Shown: positions 1 through 4,503 of the stretch, piece after piece
Numbering within the stretch: the stretch's first letter is position 1
Layout of the letters: each line of letters opens with the position of its first letter
NCBI GenBank assembly: GCA_021323155.1
Contig: JAJTCI010000206.1
Span: 1-6,893, forward strand
Direction: 5' to 3'
DNA: 6,893 nt
DNA from: Chitinophagaceae bacterium
GTDB taxonomy: Bacteria > Bacteroidota > Bacteroidia > Chitinophagales > Chitinophagaceae
Program-made: the position numbers and the translations under genes
The notes under the pieces: generated by a model
Database searches by the model: none
What the model saw: only the letters and a program-made list of their open reading frames with translations
What the model was told of the DNA's origin: nothing

Positions 1-114
1 GGACTGACCGTGAAGCTGATCCAGCCGATCGCGATGGAAAAAGGTCTGAAGTTCGCGATCCGCGAGGGTGGCAGAACAGTAGGTGCCGGCCAGGTTACTG
101 AAGTCCTGAAATAA
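1..114 (+). CDS. tuf: Elongation factor Tu, C-terminal end (partial)
   Basis: The window opens in frame 1 inside a gene whose last 37 codons end at the TAA at 112-114. The residues read GLTVKLIQPIAMEKGLKFAI and then REGGRTVGAGQVTEVLK, which is the end of beta-barrel domain 3 of EF-Tu, including the highly conserved REGGRTVGAG motif. EF-Tu is the cytoplasmic GTPase that carries aminoacyl-tRNA to the ribosomal A site. The GTP-binding domain lies upstream of the window, so nothing can be said about it. A tuf gene just before trnW-secE-nusG is a common bacterial order and supports the call. Whether the genome holds a second tuf copy cannot be seen here. Confidence 0.97.
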   Translation, partial: GLTVKLIQPIAMEKGLKFAIREGGRTVGAGQVTEVLK

Positions 115-123
115 GCCTTAAGG

Positions 124-156
124 TTTATCAGGGAAAGGAAATGAACAGTATATTTG
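124..156 (+). promoter_or_regulatory. Probable Bacteroidota-type promoter for trnW-secE-nusG
   Basis: TATATTTG at 149-156 matches the Bacteroidota -7 consensus TAnnTTTG exactly. A TTTA at 124-127, one base off TTTG, lies 21 nt upstream, the same spacing as in the rpoB promoter in this window. Transcription would start near 161-164, directly at the foot of the hairpin at 166-200. The sequence match is seen; promoter activity is inferred. Confidence 0.5.
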
Positions 157-165
157 CAACATAAT

Positions 166-204
166 CTAAAAGCTGTCCCGCCCTGCGGGATAGCTTTTAG
201 CTTT
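166..204 (+). terminator. Long hairpin after tuf: probable terminator
   Basis: A 16-bp stem pairs 166-181 with 185-200 around a three-base loop (CCT); it is fully paired with one G-U pair. CTTTCTT follows, an interrupted T-tract, so it is less canonical than the other terminators here. It most likely ends tuf transcription. However, the promoter just upstream would place the hairpin at the very 5' end of the trnW transcript, so it may also act as a 5' leader stem. Confidence 0.6.
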
Positions 205-207
205 CTT

Positions 208-279
208 ACGGGCATAGTACAACGGTTAGTATAGAGGTCTCCAAAACCTTTGATCTGGGTTCGAATCCTAGTGCCCGTG
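208..279 (+). tRNA. trnW: tRNA-Trp (anticodon CCA)
   Basis: All four arms can be paired by eye. The acceptor stem ACGGGCA (208-214) pairs with TGCCCGT (272-278). The D stem GTAC/GTAT is at 217-220 and 229-232. The anticodon stem is 234-238 with 246-250, and its loop CTCCAAA places CCA at 241-243, which reads the Trp codon UGG. The T arm is 255-259 with 267-271 around TTCGAAT. The discriminator base G279 is as expected for bacterial tRNA-Trp. The CCA tail is not encoded, since GCAAAA follows, so it must be added by CCA-adding enzyme. Its position between tuf and secE is the usual one in Bacteroidota. Confidence 0.96.
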
Positions 280-313
280 CAAAAAATTTAGCCAGGAAGT
301 CACTAAGACAGGA

Positions 314-376
314 GGTCATTCAGCTGAATGACCATTTCCTTACCCCAATGACCCGATGGCCAATGACTCAATGACC
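314..376 (+). repeat. Perfect 20-bp palindrome followed by CAATGAC repeats
   Basis: The spacer between trnW and secE holds a perfect palindrome at 314-333 (GGTCATTCAG and its reverse complement). It is followed by three direct copies of CAATGAC at 346-352, 361-367 and 369-375. The palindrome's right half also ends in AATGAC, so all units share one core. Function is unknown: it could be a cruciform or RNA hairpin, a protein site, or a short dispersed intergenic repeat. Confidence 0.7.
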
Positions 377-383
377 TTTAATT

Positions 384-578
384 ATGAACAAGATCTCGGC
401 GTATTTCAGGGATAGCTACCACGAATTGACAGAGAAGGTGACCTGGCCAACATGGAGCCAGTTGCAGCAAAGCACCGTGATCGTGCTGGTGGCAACCGTA
501 GTCATCACCCTGTTGGTATGGGCAATGGACTTTGCCAGCAACCAGGTGCTGAAGCTAATTTATTCATTATTTAAGTAA
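384..578 (+). CDS. secE: Preprotein translocase subunit SecE
   Basis: This 64-residue protein is the single-span bacterial form of SecE, the clamp-like subunit of the SecYEG export channel in the inner membrane. It shows the family layout: a short amphipathic cytoplasmic helix, the conserved hinge motif EKVTWPTW at 17-24, and one membrane segment at about 31-49, ending at LIYSLFK. The length is usual for non-enterobacterial SecE. The ATG at 384 is preceded by an A/T-rich stretch and no Shine-Dalgarno sequence, as is usual in Bacteroidota. It ends 3 nt before nusG, the classic secE-nusG pairing, so the two are certainly co-transcribed, probably together with trnW. Confidence 0.97.
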   Translation: MNKISAYFRDSYHELTEKVTWPTWSQLQQSTVIVLVATVVITLLVWAMDFASNQVLKLIYSLFK

Positions 579-581
579 TAA

Positions 582-1187
582 ATGATGGAAGAAACAACAG
601 TGCAGGAACAGCAGGAAACGCTACCACAAAAGGAGAGCAAGTGGTACGTACTGCGCGTGGTGAGCGGTAAGGAAAGAAAAGTAAAGGAATACCTGGATAA
701 AGATATTTCACGTAGCGGATGGACAGAGATCATCAAGCAGGTTTTCCTGCCGATGGAGAAGGTGTACAAGGTGCAGAACGGTAAGAAGGTGATGCGCGAA
801 AAGAACTATTTCCCCGGTTACGTGATGCTGGAAGTGACAGAAGGTAAACTGACGGACGATATCATCCAGCACATCAGCAACGTGAGCAACGTGATGCACT
901 TCCTCACGGATGGCAAGGGTTCGAAAGGGAATATTATCTGTCTCCGCAAATCCGAGGTGAACAAGATGCTCGGCAAGGTAGACGAGATGAACGACCAGGG
1001 TGTTACGATGAGCGAACCATTTATCGTGGGAGAGACCATCAAGATCATCGAAGGTCCATTCAACGATTTCAATGGTGTGATCGAAGAGGTGAACGACGAG
1101 AAGAAGAAACTGAAGGTCACCGTGAAAATATTCGGCCGTTCCACACCTGTCGAACTGAATTATATGCAGGTGGAAAAGATCAGCTAA
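582..1187 (+). CDS. nusG: Transcription termination/antitermination factor NusG
   Basis: NusG binds the RNA polymerase clamp, modulates pausing and links polymerase to Rho or the ribosome. The 201-residue product has a short acidic/Gln-rich lead of about 18 residues. The NGN domain runs from KWYVLRVVSGKE (20-31) through the conserved FPGY (77-80) to about residue 135. A KOW domain near 148-199 contains GETIKIIEGPFNDFNG (150-165), where the KOW signature GPF is at 158-160. Length fits the family. Two adjacent ATGs (582 and 585) are possible starts; 582 is used here, and 585 would remove only one Met. An intrinsic terminator follows 7 nt after the stop, so the unit ends here instead of reading into rplK. 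Confidence 0.97.
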   Translation: MMEETTVQEQQETLPQKESKWYVLRVVSGKERKVKEYLDKDISRSGWTEIIKQVFLPMEKVYKVQNGKKVMREKNYFPGYVMLEVTEGKLTDDIIQHISNVSNVMHFLTDGKGSKGNIICLRKSEVNKMLGKVDEMNDQGVTMSEPFIVGETIKIIEGPFNDFNGVIEEVNDEKKKLKVTVKIFGRSTPVELNYMQVEKIS

Positions 1188-1194
1188 TTTTATT

Positions 1195-1220
1195 ATCCCG
1201 CCCTGTGCGGGATTTTATTT
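1195..1220 (+). terminator. Intrinsic terminator of the secE-nusG unit
   Basis: ATCCCGC (1195-1201) pairs perfectly with GCGGGAT (1207-1213) around a five-base loop, followed by TTTTATTT. It lies 7 nt after the nusG stop and 15 nt before the next start codon, so it separates nusG from the DUF4920 gene. Confidence 0.85.
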
Positions 1221-1235
1221 GATAAAAACTAAGTC

Positions 1236-1709
1236 ATGAAAAAGATACTGTCAATTATCGCCCTCAGCCTCATCGCCATCGCTTCTAACGCCCAGCCACC
1301 GGATGTCCCGGCTGAAAAAGGCGCTAAGTTCGGTGCGGAGGTTACGGCAGACGACGCACTGACCGTTGAAAAGGCCATTGCAAAAGTGCAGCAGAACGAA
1401 GGCAAGAAGACCGAGGTGAAGATCATCGGGGAAGTAGTGGAAGTTTGCCAGATGAAAGGTTGCTGGATCACCATCAAGAACGGTACGGAAGAGATCACGG
1501 TAAAAATGAAGGGCCACAACTGGTTTGTTCCCTCCGCGCTGGCCGGGAAGACCGTAGTGCTCCAGGGCGTGGCGGAATTGAAGACAACCAGCGTAGACGA
1601 CCTGAAACACAAGGCGGAAGACGCCGGGAAGTCGAAGGAAGAAGTGGACGCCATCAAAGAAAGCAAGAAAGAGATCGTAGTGAACGCGGTAGGCATACTG
1701 GTGGTGTAA
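1236..1709 (+). CDS. Exported DUF4920 domain-containing protein
   Basis: A 157-residue protein of unknown function that I recognise as DUF4920. A classic signal peptide (KK, a hydrophobic core at about 4-16, then SNAQ) suggests cleavage after Gln20 and a periplasmic or secreted product. The family signature is the segment GEVVEVCQMKGCW (65-77), with Cys71 and Cys76, followed by GHNWFVPSALAGKTVVLQG (93-111). It ends with a Lys/Glu-rich helix and the EIVVNAVGILVV strand. The beta-rich pattern resembles an OB-like fold; the two Cys could form a disulfide or bind metal, which is inference. It sits between the nusG terminator and its own terminator, so it is a one-gene unit or gets read-through from nusG. 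No convincing promoter was found in the 48-nt gap upstream. It has no evident functional link to its ribosomal neighbours. Confidence 0.85.
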   Translation: MKKILSIIALSLIAIASNAQPPDVPAEKGAKFGAEVTADDALTVEKAIAKVQQNEGKKTEVKIIGEVVEVCQMKGCWITIKNGTEEITVKMKGHNWFVPSALAGKTVVLQGVAELKTTSVDDLKHKAEDAGKSKEEVDAIKESKKEIVVNAVGILVV

Positions 1710-1745
1710 CCCCGGCCTGGCCGCTTAAATCATAAAAAATGCTTT

Positions 1746-1772
1746 AAATCCCGCCAAAAGGCGGGGTTTTTT
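1746..1772 (+). terminator. Intrinsic terminator after the DUF4920 gene
   Basis: CCCGCC (1750-1755) pairs with GGCGGG (1760-1765) around AAAA. The stem is extended by a T-G pair and A-T pairs, and the run TTTTTT (1767-1772) follows. This is a strong canonical terminator, 37 nt after the stop codon, and it isolates the rplK promoter just downstream. Confidence 0.92.
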
Positions 1773-1783
1773 GTTGGTTGAGC

Positions 1784-1813
1784 TTGTTTTTCAGCGGCAG
1801 ACACCTACCTTTG
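1784..1813 (+). promoter_or_regulatory. Bacteroidota-type promoter of the rplKAJL unit
   Basis: TTG at 1784-1786, a 19-nt spacer, and TACCTTTG at 1806-1813 form a full match to the Bacteroidota promoter (TTG/TTTG, about 19-21 nt, TAnnTTTG). It follows a terminator directly. The start site would be near 1819-1822, leaving a 5' leader of about 130 nt before rplK. Confidence 0.75.
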
Positions 1814-1819
1814 CCGTCC

Positions 1820-1952
1820 CAAAAAGTTCTTTACATCCGTTGAAGCATGGCGAAACGGAAGGAATGATTGAAAAACCCCGCTGGAAAGCAGGGAAACTTG
1901 GGAGTTGTCCGCCGGTTGGCGGGTGACGCTATCACCAATTAAATCGTAAAAA
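1820..1952 (+). promoter_or_regulatory. Structured 5' leader of rplK, candidate autoregulatory region
   Basis: The leader can form four consecutive stems. TCCGTT/AACGGA is at 1836-1841 and 1854-1859. CCCGCT with AGC-A-GGG closes a GGAA loop at 1877-1893. CCGCC/GGCGG pairs 1909-1913 with 1918-1922. GGTGA/TCACC pairs 1922-1926 with 1932-1936. The last two share a G and would compete, which suggests a switch. In many bacteria the L11-L1 operon is repressed by L1 binding to its mRNA leader; whether this leader is such an operator is inference. Two tiny overlapping ORFs (1847-1867 and 1864-1926) also lie in it. Confidence 0.5.
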
Positions 1953-2399
1953 ATGGCAAAAGAGATCACAGGCTTTGTGAAGCTGCAGGCCAAAGGCGGA
2001 CAAGCCAACCCTGCACCTCCCATTGGCCCGGCACTCGGTTCTAAGGGTGTCAACATTATGGAGTTCTGCAAGCAGTTCAATGCAAGGACCCAGGATAAGA
2101 TGGGAAAAGTTGTTCCTGTTATTATCACTGTTTATTCTGACAAGTCGTTCGACTTCGTCATCAAAACTGCCCCGGCTGCGGTCCAGTTAATGGAAGCAGC
2201 AAAAATCCAGAAAGGTTCCAAGGAAAGTAACCGCCAGAAAGTGGGTAAAGTAAGCTGGGCACAGGTAGAAGCGATCGCACAGGATAAGATGGCTGACCTG
2301 AACGCATTTACTTTAGACAGCGCCATGAGCATGGTTGCAGGTACCGCGAGAAGCATGGGTTTAACGGTTGAAGGAACAGCTCCCTGGGAAAACAAATAA
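1953..2399 (+). CDS. rplK: 50S ribosomal protein L11
   Basis: L11 binds the GTPase-associated centre of 23S rRNA at the base of the L10-L7/L12 stalk and is needed for the RelA stringent response. The 148-residue product has the conserved N-terminal domain with KLQAKGGQANPAPPIGPALG (10-29), including the Pro-rich segment that is the thiostrepton/micrococcin contact region. Its C-terminal rRNA-binding domain runs from about 75 to 148. Length is at the upper end for the family (about 140-148). The ATG is preceded by an A-rich stretch (GTAAAAA), nearly identical to the one before rplL, and no Shine-Dalgarno sequence. It is the first gene of the rplKAJL unit; rplA starts 25 nt after its stop. Confidence 0.98.
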   Translation: MAKEITGFVKLQAKGGQANPAPPIGPALGSKGVNIMEFCKQFNARTQDKMGKVVPVIITVYSDKSFDFVIKTAPAAVQLMEAAKIQKGSKESNRQKVGKVSWAQVEAIAQDKMADLNAFTLDSAMSMVAGTARSMGLTVEGTAPWENK

Positions 2400-2424
2400 T
2401 TATTCACCGAAAAAAACTTAGAAA

Positions 2425-3061
2425 ATGTCAAGTGTGACTAAAAAGAGAAAAGTTGCAGAAACTAAATTGCACAAAATTCGATAGTTCTGTTGACCTGCAT
2501 ATTCGCCTGGGTGTAGACCCTAAGAAAGCAGACCAGCAGGTGCGTGGTACCGTATCGTTACCACACGGAACCGGTAAGACCAAGCGCGTACTGGTGCTTT
2601 GCCCTCCCGAGAAGGTGGCTGAGGCGACAGCGGCGGGTGCGGATTACGTAGGACTGGAAGAGTTCGTTACCAAGATCGAAGGCGGATGGGTTGATGTAGA
2701 CGTTATCATCGCTACACCATCTGTAATGCCTAAGATCGGTAAACTTGGTAAAGTACTCGGACCCCGTAACCTGATGCCCAACCCGAAGACCGGCACCGTT
2801 ACCAACGATGTAGCCGCGGCGATCAACGAGGTAAAAGGTGGTAAGATCGCGTTCAAGGTAGACAAGGCGGGCATCGTGCACGCTTCTATCGGCCGCGTGA
2901 GTTTCGACGCGAAGAAGATCGCTGAGAACAGCCACGAGCTGCTGAGTGCTATCCTGAAGCTGAAGCCTTCTTCATCTAAAGGAACGTACCTGAGAGCGGT
3001 GAGCATGGCCACTACCATGAGCCCGGGCATTACATTAGACGCAAAAGCATTATCAAACTAA
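2425..3061 (+). pseudogene. rplA: 50S ribosomal protein L1, reading frame broken by an N-terminal deletion and frameshift
   Basis: L1 forms the mobile L1 stalk of the 50S subunit and in many bacteria represses its own operon. The normal start is visible: ATG at 2425 encodes MSSVTKKRKVAETK, a typical L1 beginning. That frame then reads LHKIR and stops at TAG 2482-2484. The rest of L1 is intact in the +1 frame, from LNCTKFDSSVDLHIRLG (CTA at 2462) through HGTGKTKRVLV, GKLGKVLGPRNLMPNPKTGT, GKIAFKVDKAGI and TTMSPGI to the TAA at 3059-3061. Relative to E. coli L1, about residues 15-32 are absent, which fits a loss of about 59 bp. The only start in the long frame before the conserved region is TTG at 2453, giving 202 residues against the usual 230 or so; that would make a shortened L1 if used. 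This is either a true deletion (L1 is dispensable in E. coli) or an assembly error; the sequence alone cannot decide. Confidence 0.85.
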
Positions 3062-3105
3062 TCCTGTGGATTCTCCGCTCACCAGCGGAGGAGATGAAAT
3101 GGGTT
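3060..3105 (+). promoter_or_regulatory. Hairpin between rplA and rplJ, possible r-protein operator
   Basis: CTCCGCT (3073-3079) and AGCGGAG (3084-3090) form a perfect 7-bp stem around CACC, followed by GAGATGAAAT and no T-run, so it is not a terminator. AATCC (3060-3064) can pair with GGGTT (3101-3105) to close an outer helix. That leaves an asymmetric internal loop containing GATGAAA. Such two-helix, asymmetric-loop shapes are used by L1 and L10 operators in other bacteria; the assignment here is inference. Confidence 0.4.
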
Positions 3106-3119
3106 TATAAAATTTAGTT

Positions 3120-3770
3120 ATGACAAAAGATCAGAAAAACGAAGTGATTGAGCTTCTGAAAGAGAAGTTCTCTCAATACAATAACTTCTACGTTACCGAT
3201 ACGGAAGCGTTGTCGGTGGAGCAGGTTTCAAAGCTGCGCCGCGCCTGCTTCAGTAAGAACGTGGAGATGAAAGTGGCCAAGAACACTTTGATCAAAAAAG
3301 CGCTGGAATCATTAGATGGCGAGAAATACTCGGGCATGTATGATTCACTGCACCAGGTAACCGCGTTGATGTTCTCCGAGAACCCTAAAGAGCCCGCGCT
3401 GATCATCAGTTCTTTCCGCAAGGAGAACAACGGTGAGCGCCCGGTACTGAAGGCGGCTTTCATCAATGGTGATGTTTACATGGGCGACAACCAGTTGAAG
3501 TCACTCACGCAGATCAAGACGAAGAACGAATTGATCGGTGAAGTGATCGGGTTGCTCCAGAGCCCTGCCAAGCGTGTACTGGCTGCCTTGTTGCACCACC
3601 ACGAGAAGCAGGCGAACGGTACGGCGGAAGCTGCACCAGCTGCTGAAGCGAAGACCGAAGCGCCTGCTGCGGAAGCCAAGGCTGAAACGCCGGCAGAAGC
3701 ACCAAAGGCTGAAGCGCCCGAGGCGCCGGCTGCTGACGCGGCTGCTCCGGAAGCACCTGCAGCTGAGTAA
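3120..3770 (+). CDS. rplJ: 50S ribosomal protein L10 with a long Ala/Glu/Pro-rich tail
   Basis: L10 (P0) anchors L7/L12 dimers to the ribosome at the GTPase-associated centre. Residues 1 to about 130 are a normal L10 N-terminal domain: the helix at the start, NNFYVTDTEALSVEQVSKLR (21-40), and the conserved VAKNTLIKKAL (52-62). The C-terminal helix that binds L7/L12 dimers is about residues 134-166 (KNELIGEVIGLLQSPAKRVL onward). After it comes an unusual tail, residues 169-216, made almost only of Ala, Glu, Pro and Lys in AEAP-like repeats with an acidic end. Normal L10 is about 165-180 residues; this one is 216. The reading frame is clean to its TAA, so the tail is encoded, not a frameshift. 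It starts 58 nt after rplA. rplL follows after 163 nt of hairpin-rich spacer. Confidence 0.96.
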   Translation: MTKDQKNEVIELLKEKFSQYNNFYVTDTEALSVEQVSKLRRACFSKNVEMKVAKNTLIKKALESLDGEKYSGMYDSLHQVTALMFSENPKEPALIISSFRKENNGERPVLKAAFINGDVYMGDNQLKSLTQIKTKNELIGEVIGLLQSPAKRVLAALLHHHEKQANGTAEAAPAAEAKTEAPAAEAKAETPAEAPKAEAPEAPAADAAAPEAPAAE

Positions 3771-3777
3771 GCACTAA

Positions 3778-3833
3778 ATTCTAATCTCGAAATTCGAACA
3801 TGATCATTCTTTTTCGGATTTCGTACTTAGAAT
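3778..3833 (+). promoter_or_regulatory. Large two-part hairpin in the rplJ-rplL spacer
   Basis: ATTCTAA (3778-3784) pairs with TTAGAAT (3827-3833). After a 3/3 internal loop, 3788-3798 pairs with 3813-3823 over 11 bp with one G-U pair. The terminal loop is 3799-3812. No T-run follows, so it should not terminate fully. It lies 7 nt after the rplJ stop and may influence mRNA processing or stability, or partial termination, between rplJ and rplL. It is A/T-rich and may instead be a dispersed intergenic repeat. Confidence 0.5.
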
Positions 3834-3853
3834 CTCAAAATTCAAATCACCAA

Positions 3854-3918
3854 TGCCTTTGAGGTTCAAATAAGGCACTATTCATAACCTCCGCCGGAGT
3901 CGGTGACTATGAAGGCGG
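3854..3918 (+). promoter_or_regulatory. Two further stem-loops upstream of rplL, candidate leader/operator
   Basis: The first stem-loop is TGCC/GGCA (3854-3857 with 3874-3877) stacked on TTTGA/TCAAA (3858-3862 with 3866-3870), with a TAA bulge. The second is CCGCC/GGCGG (3891-3895 with 3914-3918) enclosing AGTC/GACT (3898-3901 with 3905-3908), separated by a GG versus ATGAA asymmetric loop. The second ends 15 nt before the rplL start, so it could control initiation. Two helices split by an asymmetric ATGAA loop resemble ribosomal-protein binding sites, but this is inferred from shape alone. Confidence 0.45.
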
Positions 3919-3933
3919 TTAAAAAGTAAAAAA

Positions 3934-4311
3934 ATGGCAGACGTAAAAACATTAGCCGAACAATTAGTAGGCTTAACAGTAAAAGAAGTTCAGGAATTAG
4001 CTGATGTATTGAAAGCTGATTACGGTATCGAGCCAGCTGCTGCTGCAGTAGTAATGTCAGGTGGTGGAGATGGCGGTGGCGCAGCTGCTGCTGTAGAGCA
4101 AACTGCTTTCGACGTGATCCTGAAGAGCGGTGGCGCTTCTAAACTCAACGTAGTTAAGATCGTTAAAGAACTGACCGGTCTCGGACTGAAAGAAGCAAAA
4201 GACCTCGTTGACCAGGCTCCTAAGCCAGTGAAAGAAGGCGTATCTAAAGGCGAAGCCGATGAGATCGCTAACAAGCTGAAAGAAGCTGGTGCTGACGTTG
4301 AGATCAAGTAA
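3934..4311 (+). CDS. rplL: 50S ribosomal protein L7/L12
   Basis: L7/L12 forms the flexible stalk dimers that recruit and activate EF-Tu, EF-G, IF2 and RF3. The 125-residue product has the N-terminal dimerisation and L10-binding domain (about 1-33). A flexible hinge at about 34-54 is rich in Ala and Gly and includes SGGGDGGG (42-49), rather more Gly than the usual Ala-rich hinge. The globular C-terminal domain (55-125) contains GLGLKEAKDLVD (82-93), the conserved factor-binding helix region. Length and sequence are typical for the family. GTAAAAAA precedes the ATG, with no Shine-Dalgarno sequence. It is the last gene of the rplKAJL unit and is followed by a strong terminator. Confidence 0.98.
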   Translation: MADVKTLAEQLVGLTVKEVQELADVLKADYGIEPAAAAVVMSGGGDGGGAAAAVEQTAFDVILKSGGASKLNVVKIVKELTGLGLKEAKDLVDQAPKPVKEGVSKGEADEIANKLKEAGADVEIK

Positions 4312-4332
4312 TCTGGACTGATGATAATTTTC

Positions 4333-4362
4333 AAATCCCGCTCCCAGGAGCGGGATTTTTTA
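4333..4362 (+). terminator. Intrinsic terminator after rplL
   Basis: An 11-bp perfect stem pairs AAATCCCGCTC (4333-4343) with GAGCGGGATTT (4348-4358) around CCAG, running into TTTTTTAT. It is the strongest terminator in the window, 21 nt after the rplL stop, and separates the ribosomal protein unit from the TPR gene and rpoB. Confidence 0.93.
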
Positions 4363-4385
4363 TTCGTATCACGAGTACCAGTCCG

Positions 4386-4453
4386 CCTGGCCTTTATTTC
4401 CACTGGGAGGCCAGGATAAAAATCCCGGTTACAAGCGGTATCTTTAAGATACC
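4386..4453 (+). repeat. Two inverted repeats upstream of the TPR lipoprotein gene
   Basis: CCTGGCCT (4386-4393) and AGGCCAGG (4408-4415) form a perfect 8-bp inverted repeat with a 14-nt loop. GGTATCTT (4437-4444) and AAGATACC (4446-4453) form a perfect 17-nt palindrome centred on T4445. TATCTTTA within it (4439-4446) differs from TAnnTTTG only at the last base, but no TTG lies at the right distance upstream. The palindrome could be an operator for the gene at 4504; there is no direct evidence. Confidence 0.5.
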
Positions 4454-4503
4454 CTCCTGAAAACGCTCTTTGGTAATTAGTGGTTCACCTAATATTCCCG
4501 ATC

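Noticed and set aside
346..376. CAATGAC copies as a CRISPR-like array
   Set aside because: Units are 7 bp with irregular 1-8 nt gaps; no repeat-spacer structure.
1214..1221. TTTATTTG as a promoter box for the DUF4920 gene
   Set aside because: It lacks the A of TAnnTTTG, overlaps the nusG terminator tail and has no good upstream TTG/TTTG.
1229..1696. 155-codon minus-strand open frame opposite the DUF4920 gene
   Set aside because: The plus-strand product has a signal peptide and DUF4920 motifs; the minus frame is Ser/Phe/Thr-rich complement sequence without motifs.
2464..2484. Programmed +1 frameshift at CGA-TAG in rplA
   Set aside because: A +1 shift at this site would join the frames, but the product would still lack about 18 conserved L1 residues plus the LNCTKFD segment; a deletion explains both the frame and the gap.
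3514..3777. Open frames overlapping the L10 tail on both strands (Arg/Leu- or Gln/Leu-rich)
   Set aside because: They are frame shadows of the GC-rich AEAP repeat; the L10 frame is continuous and ends at a proper stop.
3854..3861. TGCCTTTG as a promoter box for rplL
   Set aside because: One key base differs from TAnnTTTG and no upstream TTTG/TTG lies at 19-21 nt.
4480..4503. GTG start for the TPR protein (adds MVHLIFPI)
   Set aside because: The ATG at 4504 gives a standard lipoprotein signal with Cys at 17; the longer start is less likely.
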